Assembly: GCA_017940955.1 (NCBI GenBank)
Contig: JAGAXP010000173.1
Location: 1 to 23,596, forward strand
Length of the DNA: 23,596 bases
Source of the DNA: Oribacterium sp.
Lineage (GTDB): Bacteria; Bacillota_A; Clostridia; Lachnospirales; Lachnospiraceae
Reading direction: 5' to 3'
In this document: positions 7,067 through 14,463 of the stretch, piece after piece
How positions within the stretch are numbered: the first letter of the stretch is position 1
Layout of the letters: every line of letters starts with the position of its first letter
Notes under the pieces: model-generated
Seen by the model: only the letters and a program-made list of their open reading frames with translations
Told to the model about the DNA's origin: nothing
The model's database searches: none
Made by a program: the position numbers and the translations under genes

Positions 7067-8995
7067 ATGGAAAAGAAACTGAAAAAGGAACTGAATAAAA
7101 TCCTCGCGGGCATCGCGGTGTTTTTCCTGATGCTCATAGTTGATAAGACCGGCATTTGCCCGGTGATTTTCGGGAACAAGCTGTACAGCTTCGTCCTTTA
7201 CCTCATCCCATATCTCATGAGCGGCTATCCGGTTGTGAAGAAAGCGCTTCTCGGAATCAAAAACCGGCAGCCAATGGATGAGTCCCTGCTCATGACTATC
7301 GCCACGGCGGGAGCATTTGTCACAGGGGAAAATTCCGAAGCCGTAGCAGTAATGGTTTTCTATCAGGTGGGTGAGTGGTTCCAGAAGTATGCAGTTGGAA
7401 AGTCCAGAAGAAGCATTTCCCATCTTATGGAGATAGTTCCGGAGGAGGCTCACGTGGAACGGGAGGACGGAAGCATTGAGACCATCGACCCGGACGATGT
7501 GGAAGTCGGGGATGTTCTCATCATCCGGGCCGGTGACAAGATACCGGTGGACGGCGAAGTGCTGAGCGGAGAGTCACTTGTGAATACCGCGGCATTGACG
7601 GGAGAGCCCGTGCCACGAAGCGTCAGAAAGGGCGACCAGATCATTTCCGGATGCATCAACGGTGACGGTCTTCTGAAGGTAAAGGCGACAAAAGCCTTCG
7701 AGGATTCTACGGTTACGAAGATTCTGGAGCTGGTTGAGAATGCTTCCGAAAAGAAGTCGAAAACCGAGAATTTCATCACCAGATTCGCGCGGGTTTACAC
7801 CCCTATCGTTGTGTATTCCGCCATCGCCCTTGCGGTAGTGCCGTCGCTGATCACCCATGATCCCGCAACCTGGTTCTACCGCGCCTGCACCTTCCTGGTT
7901 GTGTCCTGTCCCTGCGCTCTCGTGATCTCCATTCCGCTTTCCTTCTTCGGGGGAATCGGAGCCGCCAGCGCAAGCGGAGTCCTCATAAAGGGCTCCAACT
8001 ACCTTGAGCTTCTCGCAAAGCTCAACACCGTAGTTTCCGATAAAACCGGAACCCTCACAAAAGGAAACTTCAAGGTTACCGGTGTCGAGACGGCAGCAGG
8101 CGTTGACCGCACCGAGGTTCTGAAGGCAGCAGCCCTTGCCGAAGGCATGAGCAACCATCCCATCGCGAAGTCCATTCGTGAAGAGCTCAGCGAGGAACTG
8201 CCGGAGTTAACATTAAACACCAATCTCGTGACAGATGTTGATAATGTTACCGGCCGGGGTCTGGTGGCCACCGCCGAAGGGAAAAAGATCTACATCGGAA
8301 ACGATAAGCTCATGGACTCCATCGGGGTCACTTATGCCGGGGTCAACGACCCGTCAGCTACCGTTTCCCATGTTGCACTATCGGAAGGCGAGGGTGTCAG
8401 ATATCTCGGTGCCATTCTGATCAAAGACGAAATAAAACCGGAGGCAAAAGAAGCTATCCGCGAAATGAAAAATGCCGGAGTTGAGAGCATTGTCATGCTC
8501 ACCGGCGACAGAAAAGAAGTGGGAGAAGCTGTCGGAAAAGAGCTGGGCGTTGACCGGACTTTTGCAGAGCTGCTTCCCCAGGATAAGGTTTCGAAAGTTG
8601 AAGAACTCATCGGAGCTTTGGACATGAAGGAACACAAGGAGGTCAAGGCGGAACTTGCCTTTATAGGAGACGGAATCAATGACGCTCCTGTTCTTGCAAG
8701 AGCCGACATCGGAATCGCCATGGGTTCCATCGGTTCCGACGCAGCCATAGATGCTGCAGACGTTGTCATCATGGATGATGACCTGAGAAAGATACCTGTT
8801 ACCATCCGCATCGCACGCCGCACAGTAAGCATCGCAATGCAGAATATCATCTTTGCCCTCATCGTAAAGCTGGTGGTTCTGATCCTTGGCGCCCTCGGCA
8901 TCGCCAACATGTGGGCCGCTGTCTTCGGCGATGTCGGCGTCTCGGTTATTTGCATCTTAAACGCCATGCGACTTTTGAAGCGGGAGAAATCGTGA
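7067..8995 (+). CDS. P1B-type heavy-metal-translocating ATPase (Zn/Cd/Pb class)
   Basis: Exports divalent soft metals across the membrane using ATP. The 642 aa protein lacks an N-terminal HMA domain and starts with transmembrane segments. Motifs in order: TGEP (178-181) in the actuator domain, C281-P-C283 in the ion-path helix, DKTGT (325-329) with the phosphorylated Asp, the H364-P365 pair, TGDR, and GDGINDAP (534-541). The final helices carry a Lys (LIVKLVVLIL) and an Asp (VFGDVGVS), as in the ZntA/CadA group, which argues against a copper pump. It sits last in the ArsR-HMA-ATPase operon. Confidence 0.95.
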   Translation: MEKKLKKELNKILAGIAVFFLMLIVDKTGICPVIFGNKLYSFVLYLIPYLMSGYPVVKKALLGIKNRQPMDESLLMTIATAGAFVTGENSEAVAVMVFYQVGEWFQKYAVGKSRRSISHLMEIVPEEAHVEREDGSIETIDPDDVEVGDVLIIRAGDKIPVDGEVLSGESLVNTAALTGEPVPRSVRKGDQIISGCINGDGLLKVKATKAFEDSTVTKILELVENASEKKSKTENFITRFARVYTPIVVYSAIALAVVPSLITHDPATWFYRACTFLVVSCPCALVISIPLSFFGGIGAASASGVLIKGSNYLELLAKLNTVVSDKTGTLTKGNFKVTGVETAAGVDRTEVLKAAALAEGMSNHPIAKSIREELSEELPELTLNTNLVTDVDNVTGRGLVATAEGKKIYIGNDKLMDSIGVTYAGVNDPSATVSHVALSEGEGVRYLGAILIKDEIKPEAKEAIREMKNAGVESIVMLTGDRKEVGEAVGKELGVDRTFAELLPQDKVSKVEELIGALDMKEHKEVKAELAFIGDGINDAPVLARADIGIAMGSIGSDAAIDAADVVIMDDDLRKIPVTIRIARRTVSIAMQNIIFALIVKLVVLILGALGIANMWAAVFGDVGVSVICILNAMRLLKREKS

Positions 8996-9018
8996 ATCAG
9001 GTTTAAAAGTGACTGTAG

Positions 9019-9040
9019 CACCGTGAAACGTCCCCGGTGG
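9019..9040. repeat. truncated relic of the REP-like palindrome
   Basis: The right arm is recognisable as ACGTCCCCGGTGG (9028-9040), preceded by CACCG that matches only the outer edge of a left arm. The interior appears deleted. It lies between the convergent ends of the ATPase and the DtxR-family gene. Confidence 0.6.
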
Positions 9041-9066
9041 CTCAAGGAGATAGCCTGTTTTTATGC

Positions 9067-9510
9067 TCACTTATTAAAGAATGGCTTCCTCTGCTGGAAC
9101 TCCATGATTGTATCAAGCTCCGGAATTCCTTCCGGGTGACACTTCAGGTAGTGCTCCTTTATGCGGGCAAATGTCTCCGGACTCAGCACGTGCTCGATGC
9201 GGCAGGCGTCCTGACCTGCGGTGTAGGCATTCACACCCATGTCCACAAGAAGATTTGTAATGACAACATGCTTCTCGTAGGTTCCCTTGGCGATAGCCAT
9301 GCCTGCATCTGTAAGGGTAATGTATCCGTTATCATCAACAACGATCATCCCCTCTTCACGAAGACGCTTCATGGCCACAGACACGGAAGGCTTGGAAAAA
9401 CCCAGCATGTTTGCGATGTCGATGGAACGAACCACCTGATGATCCATGGAAAGCATCAGGATACTTTCCAGATAATTCTCAGAAGATTCGTGGGTTTCGT
9501 AAGCTTTCAT
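9067..9510 (-). CDS. DtxR-family iron-dependent repressor
   Basis: A 147 aa metal-activated repressor, transcribed divergently from feoA-feoA-feoB. The winged helix (SIDIANMLGFSKPSVSVAMKRLREEGMIVVD) precedes a metal-binding/dimer domain with KHVVITNLL and DACRIEHVLS. The C-x2-E-H arrangement matches iron-sensing DtxR/IdeR rather than MntR, which has Glu at the Cys position; the first-site residue corresponding to Met10 of DtxR or Asp8 of MntR is Asn here. The SH3-like third domain is absent. The frame could open at a GTG at 9519, but AAAGGTGG lies ideally before the ATG at 9510. Its probable targets are the feo dyads in the shared upstream region. Confidence 0.9.
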   Translation of the reverse strand: MKAYETHESSENYLESILMLSMDHQVVRSIDIANMLGFSKPSVSVAMKRLREEGMIVVDDNGYITLTDAGMAIAKGTYEKHVVITNLLVDMGVNAYTAGQDACRIEHVLSPETFARIKEHYLKCHPEGIPELDTIMEFQQRKPFFNK

Positions 9511-9572
9511 AGTTACCACCTTTCAATTTATAAAAATTTTATAAAATATATAAATTTTACAATTAGGAACTG

Positions 9573-9624
9573 CTAACTTTAGTTAGTCGTGACTATTGAC
9601 TTTGGAGTTAGTTAATGCTAATTT
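9573..9624 (+). promoter_or_regulatory. feoA promoter with overlapping GTTAG-N6-CTAAC dyads
   Basis: TTGACT (9596-9601), a 17-nt spacer and TAATTT (9619-9624) form the promoter. GTTAG-TTAATG-CTAAT (9607-9622) occupies the spacer and -10; GTTAG-TCGTGA-CTATT (9582-9597) abuts the -35; CTAAC-TTTA-GTTAG (9573-9586) overlaps the latter. These look like operators of the divergent DtxR-family repressor. Confidence 0.7.
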
Positions 9625-9683
9625 TAACACGTAATTTATTAAAGTAAAGTGTCATGGATCGTGTTAATTGACAGGGGGGTTAT

Positions 9684-9902
9684 ATGTTACCATTATCTAT
9701 GGCCGGAGCCGGCGGTAAACATCTGATCGCACGTGTAACCGGAAAGGAAGACATGAAGCAGCATCTTGCTGATCTCGGATTTGTCCCGGGAGAGCAGGTG
9801 GAGGTGATTTCAGACACAGGAGACGGAAATCTGATAGTCAACATCAAGGAGACCAGACTTGGCATAACAAGTCAGATGGCTTCAAAGATCATGGTCGATT
9901 GA
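9684..9902 (+). CDS. feoA: ferrous iron transport protein A (first copy)
   Basis: A 72 aa SH3-like FeoA protein, the small cytosolic partner needed for FeoB-mediated Fe(II) uptake. Visible are the family core ARVTGKEDMKQHLADLGFVPGE and the beta strand VNIKETRLGIT. A GGGGGG ribosome site precedes the ATG by 6 nt. It is separated from the second feoA by a terminator and a second operator cluster, so it may be transcribed alone at higher level than feoB. Confidence 0.93.
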   Translation: MLPLSMAGAGGKHLIARVTGKEDMKQHLADLGFVPGEQVEVISDTGDGNLIVNIKETRLGITSQMASKIMVD

Positions 9903-9968
9903 TCGGACGGTCGGAAGTAGGATATCCTCACGGTGAGGACGTCATGATCTGGGACTTTGGTTTATCAA

Positions 9969-9990
9969 GCGGTTGGATAACCGTTTTTTT
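9969..9990 (+). terminator. intrinsic terminator between the feoA copies
   Basis: CGGTT (9970-9974) and AACCG (9979-9983) enclose a GGAT loop and are followed by a run of eight Ts. The stem is short, so read-through is plausible. Confidence 0.7.
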
Positions 9991-10002
9991 TAAGCGATAT
10001 AG

Positions 10003-10046
10003 GTTAGCAGATACTAACAAAAGGTAATCACGACTAACTTTATCAT
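10003..10046 (+). promoter_or_regulatory. second feo operator cluster, upstream of feoA2
   Basis: GTTAG-CAGATA-CTAAC (10003-10018) is a perfect dyad with the same geometry as the sites at 9582 and 9607. TCACGACTAAC (10028-10038) is the reverse complement of the GTTAGTCGTGA half found at 9582. TATCAT at 10041-10046 is a possible -10, with no clear -35. Confidence 0.6.
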
Positions 10047-10068
10047 AGATTCAAAAGGGGGAAGTTTA

Positions 10069-10290
10069 ATGAAAACACTAAGAGACATTCCTGTTGGACA
10101 GTCATCAACAGTCCTGAAGATCCACGGAGAGGGAGCTCTCAAGAGAAGGATCATGGACATGGGCATCACAAAGGGAACCGAGATTCAGGTTCGTAAGGTT
10201 GCACCACTGGGTGATCCTATCGAGATTACTGTGAGGGGCTACGAGCTCTCGATCAGAAAGGACGACGCCGATATTCTCGAAATGGCTTGA
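10069..10290 (+). CDS. feoA: ferrous iron transport protein A (second copy)
   Basis: A 73 aa FeoA-domain protein with the core LKIHGEGALKRRIMDMGITKGTEIQVRKVAPLGDP and a terminal EL-x-IRKDDA. AAAAGGGGG precedes the ATG. It lies 124 nt before feoB; in between there is a bulged stem (10320-10349) and an imperfect 16-nt direct repeat (GAGATATTGGAATCGG near 10298, 13 of 16 matching near 10371), of unknown meaning. Two diverged FeoA proteins before one FeoB is common in Clostridia. Confidence 0.93.
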   Translation: MKTLRDIPVGQSSTVLKIHGEGALKRRIMDMGITKGTEIQVRKVAPLGDPIEITVRGYELSIRKDDADILEMA

Positions 10291-10414
10291 TTCGGATAGA
10301 GATATTGGAATCGGTAGGTGATGACACAGCTAATCATGTTTTGTGTATCGCTGATGGCGTAAGCCGGACCGAGACATTAGCATCGGAAAGAGACAGACAT
10401 AAAGGAGAAAAAAT

Positions 10415-12583
10415 ATGGAAATCAAGGTTGCATTAGCCGGTAATCCTAACTGCGGCAAGACTACACTGTTCAATGCTTTAACAGGAAGCAATCAGTATGT
10501 AGGTAACTGGCCGGGCGTTACTGTAGAAAAGAAGGAAGGTAAATTAAAAGGAAACCGTGAGGTCACTATCCAGGATCTTCCGGGAATCTATTCCCTTTCC
10601 CCATATACACTTGAGGAAGTTGTTTCCCGTAATTACCTCGTTAAGGACAAGCCTGACGTAATCCTCAATATCATTGACGGAACAAACATCGAGAGAAACC
10701 TTTACCTCACAACCCAGCTTGTAGAGATCGGGCTTCCCATGGTCATTGCTGTAAATATGATGGATGTTGTCCGTAAGAACGGTGACAGAGTAGATATCGA
10801 GAAGCTTTCCAAGGAGCTTGGCTGCAAGTTCATCGAGATTTCGGCTCTGAGAGGCGAAGGCATAGATGAAGCCGCAAAGCTCTGCATTGAGGCGGCAAAG
10901 GAAGGAAAGAAGATGCCGCTTCCTTCGGTATTTGAGGGTTCCACTGAGCATACTCTTGCTCACATTGAGGAACACCTTGAGGGCAAGGTGGCTGAAAATA
11001 ATCTCCGCTGGTTTGCGGTCAAGGTATTTGAGCGTGACTCCGTAGCACTGGAGCAGCTGAAGCTCGATGAAAATACAAAGAAGGATATCGAGAAGCATAT
11101 AGCAGAATGTGAGAGCGAGCTTGATGACGATGCTGAGTCCATCATCACAAACCAGAGATATACCTATATCAAGAAGCTGGTTGACGGCGCGGTAGTCAAG
11201 AAGAGAAAGCCGGGTGAGCTTTCACTTTCAGACAAGATCGATCAGATCGTTACAAACCGTATCCTTGCACTTCCTATCTTCGTAGTGGTAATGTTCCTGG
11301 TTTACTACGTTTCCGTAACAACCCTTGGAACCATCGTTACCGATTGGACCAATGATGTGCTGGTGGGTGAATGGATACAGCCGTTCTTCGAGAACCTTCT
11401 TACAAATGCCGGCGCTTCCGATTGGGTAATCTCCCTGGTGGTAGACGGTATCATCGGCGGCCTTGGTGCACCTATCGGATTTGCGCCTCAGATGGCCATC
11501 GTATTCTTCTTTCTCACCATCCTTGAGGATTGCGGATACATGGCGAGAGTGGCATTCATCATGGACAGACTTTTCAGAAGATTCGGTCTCTCCGGAAAGT
11601 CTTTCATCCCGTTCCTTATCTCATCCGGCTGCGGTGTTCCCGGTATCATGGCAACACGTACCATCGAGGAAGAGAAGGATCGTCGAATGACAATGATCAC
11701 AACAACCTCAATCCCCTGCGGCGCTAAGCTTCCGGTAATCGCTGTTATCGCCGGCTACCTCATGGGCGGAGCATGGTGGTTCGCACCGGCAGTTTACTTC
11801 GGCGGAATCGCAATGGTCATCATCATGTGCATCATCATGAAGAAGACCCGCATGTTCGCAGGCGACCCTGCACCATTCGTAATGGAGCTTCCCGCCTACC
11901 ACATCCCGACCGCGAAGAATGTATTCCTCCACGTTTGGGAGAGAGTATGGGCATTCTTAAAGAAGGCCGGAACCATCCTTTTCCTCTGCTGTGCAGTCAT
12001 GTGGTTCCTGGGAGCCTTCGGTATCGTGGACGGAACATTTATGCTTGTAGAGGATGTTGAGAGCTCTTTCCTTGCAGCTATCGGTAATGCTTTCGCATGG
12101 ATGTTTGTTCCTGTAGGTTTCGGCAGCTGGCAGGCAGTTGCAGCATCACTTTCAGGTTTCGTAGCTAAGGAAGGTCTCGTAACCACACTTTCAGTTGTAT
12201 CCTCTCTCGGAGAAGAGCTTGAGGAGTATGATGAAGCTATGAATGTTGCATTCCAGGCATTCTTCCCATGCAGCATGGCAGCAGTTTCATTCCTTATCTT
12301 CAACCTTTTCGATTCACCTTGCCTTGCAGCCATCGCTTCCATGGCAAAGGAAATGAACAGCAAAAGGTGGTTCTGGTTCGCCATCGCATTCCAGAATATC
12401 AATGCTTACCTTATCTGCCTCATGATCTACCAGCTCATCGGATTCATGGTTGGTCAGGTTCCTTTCAGCGTATTCACAATTGCAGCAGTTGTAGTTCTTG
12501 CAGGTTATCTGTATATGCTCTTCAGACCGGATCCAAATGCCAGAAAGGTGCCTTTAGGTGTATCACCGGCAGCAGCAGCGTAA
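10415..12583 (+). CDS. feoB: ferrous iron transporter FeoB
   Basis: The membrane Fe(II) importer with an N-terminal G-protein domain. The 722 aa protein has G1 GNPNCGKT (9-16), the G2 region VGNWPGVTVEKK (29-40), G3 DLPG (54-57), G4 NMMD (114-117) and a G5-like SALRG (143-147). The membrane domain starts near residue 280 and includes SGCGVPGIMATRTI and CGAKLPVIAVIAGY, the conserved gate motifs. The C-terminus ends in an unusual proline/alanine tail without the Cys-rich extension seen in some FeoB; a separate Cys-rich protein follows downstream. A good RBS (AAAGGAG) precedes the ATG. Confidence 0.97.
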   Translation: MEIKVALAGNPNCGKTTLFNALTGSNQYVGNWPGVTVEKKEGKLKGNREVTIQDLPGIYSLSPYTLEEVVSRNYLVKDKPDVILNIIDGTNIERNLYLTTQLVEIGLPMVIAVNMMDVVRKNGDRVDIEKLSKELGCKFIEISALRGEGIDEAAKLCIEAAKEGKKMPLPSVFEGSTEHTLAHIEEHLEGKVAENNLRWFAVKVFERDSVALEQLKLDENTKKDIEKHIAECESELDDDAESIITNQRYTYIKKLVDGAVVKKRKPGELSLSDKIDQIVTNRILALPIFVVVMFLVYYVSVTTLGTIVTDWTNDVLVGEWIQPFFENLLTNAGASDWVISLVVDGIIGGLGAPIGFAPQMAIVFFFLTILEDCGYMARVAFIMDRLFRRFGLSGKSFIPFLISSGCGVPGIMATRTIEEEKDRRMTMITTTSIPCGAKLPVIAVIAGYLMGGAWWFAPAVYFGGIAMVIIMCIIMKKTRMFAGDPAPFVMELPAYHIPTAKNVFLHVWERVWAFLKKAGTILFLCCAVMWFLGAFGIVDGTFMLVEDVESSFLAAIGNAFAWMFVPVGFGSWQAVAASLSGFVAKEGLVTTLSVVSSLGEELEEYDEAMNVAFQAFFPCSMAAVSFLIFNLFDSPCLAAIASMAKEMNSKRWFWFAIAFQNINAYLICLMIYQLIGFMVGQVPFSVFTIAAVVVLAGYLYMLFRPDPNARKVPLGVSPAAAA

Positions 12584-12640
12584 AGCGGAGATACCCGGTA
12601 TTAAGTTAGACTGGTAAAAAGTGACATTTCTTTATAAAAA

Positions 12641-12671
12641 CAGGTCGGAGCTTAGGCTTCGGCCTGCTTTT
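12641..12671 (+). terminator. hairpin terminator after feoB
   Basis: CAGGTCGGAGC (12641-12651) pairs over 11 bp with GCTTCGGCCTG around a TTAG loop, then CTTTT. The T-run is short, so some transcription may continue into the next two genes. Confidence 0.75.
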
Positions 12672-12693
12672 GACAGATTGGGATAGGATATAA

Positions 12694-13083
12694 ATGAATT
12701 CAAACATTACTGTAAATCAGACAGATATGATTGTTCTTTTCATATTAGGAATTCTGTTTATAATTGGAGTCAGGATACTGATCAGTTTTTTTCAAAAACC
12801 GGTTGCACCGAAGGATCCCCAGGACATGGACAGTATATGCCGGTCCGGAGACAGAATTACCGTGACTATAGATGGAATGATGTGCGGAATGTGTGAGATA
12901 CACATAAAGGATGCCATCAGAAAGGCCATCCCGGATGCAAAGAACGTTACAGCATCTCACGAATCCGGAAACGCAAATTTCACACTCAGTAAGTCTGAAA
13001 GCGTCAGTGATCTCTTGGCGGCCCTTCATGAGACCATAGACCCTGAGGGATACCGAATCCTTGGACTTACAACAAAGAACTAA
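12694..13083 (+). CDS. membrane-anchored HMA-like (C-x2-C) protein
   Basis: A 129 aa protein with one N-terminal transmembrane helix (about 12-34), a short linker, and a C-terminal domain resembling HMA: ITVTIDGMMCGMCEIHIKDA carries the M-x-C-x2-C metal motif. The topology is probably domain-in, given the basic/proline segment after the helix, but this is inferred. Its position between feoB and the FeoB-associated protein suggests metal handling at the membrane, either for iron uptake or for the nearby Zn/Cd system. I do not recognise a named family. Confidence 0.8.
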   Translation: MNSNITVNQTDMIVLFILGILFIIGVRILISFFQKPVAPKDPQDMDSICRSGDRITVTIDGMMCGMCEIHIKDAIRKAIPDAKNVTASHESGNANFTLSKSESVSDLLAALHETIDPEGYRILGLTTKN

Positions 13084-13198
13084 ATGTCGGAGAATACCGG
13101 ATAGTACCGGTGGATAAGATCGGCAGGGAGTCCCATTATCTGAATGGCATTGGAACCAATCTCGAGGGATATCCCGTATATAGAAGGAAAGGTCATAT

Positions 13199-13438
13199 AT
13201 GGCAGATTTTATAGTTATTGCAATACTGGTTTTAGTCACAGTCTTTGTTATCAGGAAGCTTTATAAAGACTACAAAAAATACGGAACCTGTGCCGGATGT
13301 TCCGAGGCTCAGCTAGGTCATTGCGACCATGTAGGACATAAGGAACTTGATGAAAGACGCGCCGAGCTTGATAGGCTGAAACTCAACGAAGTCCAGAAAG
13401 CAATATTGGCGAAGCATGCAAGAAATAAGAAGGATTAA
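13199..13438 (+). CDS. FeoB-associated Cys-rich membrane protein
   Basis: A 79 aa protein with one N-terminal transmembrane helix (about 3-20), a basic stretch, then C-x2-C (GTCAGCSEAQ) plus a third Cys in GHCDHVGH, and a charged C-terminal helix (40-79). This fits the FeoB-associated Cys-rich family, thought to take the place of the Cys-rich C-terminus of other FeoB proteins. The charged extension is longer than the usual 50-60 aa. GAAGGAAAG is the ribosome site. Confidence 0.82.
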   Translation: MADFIVIAILVLVTVFVIRKLYKDYKKYGTCAGCSEAQLGHCDHVGHKELDERRAELDRLKLNEVQKAILAKHARNKKD

Positions 13439-13446
13439 ATTTTTGT

Positions 13447-13475
13447 TTGACATTTGTTGAAGTTGAGCCTAGAAT
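13447..13475 (+). promoter_or_regulatory. near-consensus promoter of the antisense RNA
   Basis: TTGACA (13447-13452), a 17-nt spacer, TAGAAT (13470-13475). No ORF of any size with an RBS follows before the terminator at 13520-13551, so the product should be a short RNA. Confidence 0.8.
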
Positions 13476-13481
13476 AATTTT

Positions 13482-13553
13482 AGGCGAAGAAATGAAACTA
13501 GTTTTTCAACAACACAACAAAAAAGCCAGGAGGGGCAACTCCTAGCTTTTTCT
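13482..13553 (+). ncRNA. putative antitoxin RNA of a type I toxin-antitoxin locus
   Basis: Predicted transcript of about 70 nt from the promoter at 13447 to the bidirectional terminator. It contains CAACACAACA (13510-13519), identical to 13680-13689, the plus-strand copy of the toxin start region; the RNA can therefore base-pair with the toxin mRNA across its GTG/TTG start codons. Its terminator loop (GGGGCAACTC) is largely complementary to the toxin mRNA 5' leader (13711-13725). This two-site pairing is the logic of Fst-type RNA II; the assignment is inferred. Confidence 0.6.
13520..13551. terminator. bidirectional terminator shared by toxin mRNA and antisense RNA
   Basis: Stem AAAAAGC plus AGGAG pairs with CTCCT plus GCTTTTT (one C/A mismatch), loop GGGCAA. 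An A-run on one side and a T-run on the other allow it to work on both strands, as required for the converging transcripts. Confidence 0.8.
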
Positions 13554-13574
13554 ATTCCGTTTTTGCAAGGTGGC

Positions 13575-13685
13575 TTAGACCTTAGGCTCATTGCCGTTGT
13601 CATCTCCGTCGAGCCATTTGCAAATGTAGTAGGCAAACACACTTGCCATGACGGAGATTAGAAATGATACTAATTTTTCCAACAC
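13575..13685 (-). CDS. small hydrophobic peptide, putative type I (Fst-like) toxin
   Basis: A 35-36 aa peptide: a short charged start (LEK), a hydrophobic helix of about 20 residues (LVSFLISVMASVFAYYI), then CKWLDGDDNGNEPKV. A single membrane helix followed by W-L-D and an acidic/Asn tail is the layout of Fst-family pore-type toxins. The start is GTG at 13685 or TTG at 13682, with AAAGGGGG 4 or 7 nt upstream; the frame continues further upstream to 13757, but that part lies beyond the RBS and promoter. The antisense RNA can cover the start codons. Not recognised by name; toxicity is inferred from layout only. Confidence 0.65.
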   Translation of the reverse strand: MLEKLVSFLISVMASVFAYYICKWLDGDDNGNEPKV

Positions 13686-13728
13686 AACACCCCCTTTCTT
13701 TGCCTGATGTAGGGGCGGCAACTCTGAG

Positions 13729-13737
13729 AGTATAGCA
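13729..13737 (-). promoter_or_regulatory. extended -10 promoter of the toxin mRNA
   Basis: On the minus strand TGC-TATACT, an extended -10, no clear -35. Transcription would begin near 13722, so the 5' leader starts with the GAGTTGCC...CCCCT segment that the antisense loop can pair with. Confidence 0.55.
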
Positions 13738-13801
13738 TAGTCTAGGTTGGTAAGCATATTGTCTGAATTCCGACTATATTCCCCGATGATTAAAAATCCC
13801 G

Positions 13802-13830
13802 TTGACGATACATCTTTTTACTGTTAGTAT
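13802..13830 (+). promoter_or_regulatory. strong promoter of the non-coding unit upstream of potA
   Basis: TTGACG (13802-13807), a 17-nt spacer and TAGTAT (13825-13830) preceded by TGT, giving an extended -10. The expected start is near 13837. It is the only good promoter seen between the type I locus and potA. Confidence 0.7.
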
Positions 13831-13836
13831 CTGATT

Positions 13837-14322
13837 GAAAATGCGTGAAACAGAGATGTTTTACAAATGATTTTATTGATTGAGTAGCCTGTGGCATGCA
13901 AAGGTTCCCGGGGGGACTGGATACATGAAAGATGGGCCCTGATTAGAAAGGTCAGGAGGACTCAAATTTTATAAGTATTTAGCGGTATCTTATAAGGCAT
14001 TGCCGATAATCAGGATGCCCGGCACTTAATATGGCGAGAGTGCGGGTGTTGAGATTAACTGCTGAACGGAGTAAATGCTCCATCTTGTGAAACGATCAAT
14101 AGGGTTGCCTTTGTAAGCACTCTGAGTAGACGAAACGGAAACAAAATACCGAAGAGAAGTGAAAATGCATATTATACATTTTTGCATTTGAAACGATATT
14201 AAACCTATAAGAATAGCGGTTTAATGAGACTCTTCTATAAAAAGAACCTGCGGGGTGCAGGTGATCATTTTCGGAATCGATCGTTATACAGGCTGGAGTC
14301 TAAAAGGACTCCGGCCTTTTTC
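13837..14322 (+). ncRNA. putative large structured RNA or long potABCD leader
   Basis: About 485 nt bounded by a promoter and a terminator, without a credible ORF on either strand. Hairpins visible by eye: 13938-13956 (CCTGATT/GGTCAGG), 13969-13995 (TTATAAG/CTTATAA), 14017-14047 (GCCC-GCAC/GTGC-GGGT with one bulge), 14068-14081 (GGAG/CTCC), 14163-14189 (AAATGCA/TGCATTT), 14198-14225 (ATTAAACC/GGTTTAAT), 14246-14262 (ACCTGC/GCAGGT), then the terminator. I see no hallmark of 6S, tmRNA, SRP, RNase P or common riboswitches. Size and structure invite comparison with ROOL/OLE-type large RNAs or raiA RNA. Alternatively it regulates the polyamine operon 142 nt downstream by attenuation. Confidence 0.55.
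14291..14321 (+). terminator. strong intrinsic terminator ending the non-coding unit
   Basis: GGCTGGAGTC (14291-14300) pairs over 10 bp with GACTCCGGCC (14307-14316), loop TAAAAG, followed by five Ts. Confidence 0.9.
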
Positions 14323-14463
14323 GATGTCATGGATTTGCTGCCGGAAAGCAGTAAACAAGCCGCCACCGGCGTTCCGTGAATGAGTGGGAGAACGGAATAA
14401 TTCTCCTGCACGATGTCAATGCTTACACGGGTACCGATTTATCTATATGGGGAGGACAAAGCT

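Noticed and set aside
9037..9576. 179-codon plus-strand frame across the DtxR-family gene
   Set aside because: It is antisense to a clear DtxR-family gene with a good RBS, has no family signature, and no sensible RBS of its own.
9669..9683. TTGACA-like sequence just before the first feoA as a promoter
   Set aside because: It is only about 10 nt from the start codon, leaving no room for a -10, and overlaps the ribosome-binding G-run.
13104..13117. CCGGTGGATAAG, matching the right edge of the palindrome at 2565
   Set aside because: Only 12 nt match and no second arm or core is present; could be chance or a very worn relic.
13575..13757. Longer 60-codon version of the small hydrophobic peptide
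   Set aside because: Its start lies upstream of the apparent promoter and the RBS AAAGGGGG falls inside it; the short GTG/TTG form fits the signals better.
14161..14189. Tiny ORF MHIIHFCI within the non-coding unit as a leader peptide
   Set aside because: Eight codons with a weak RBS, lying wholly within a hairpin; no run of one amino acid that would suggest attenuation.
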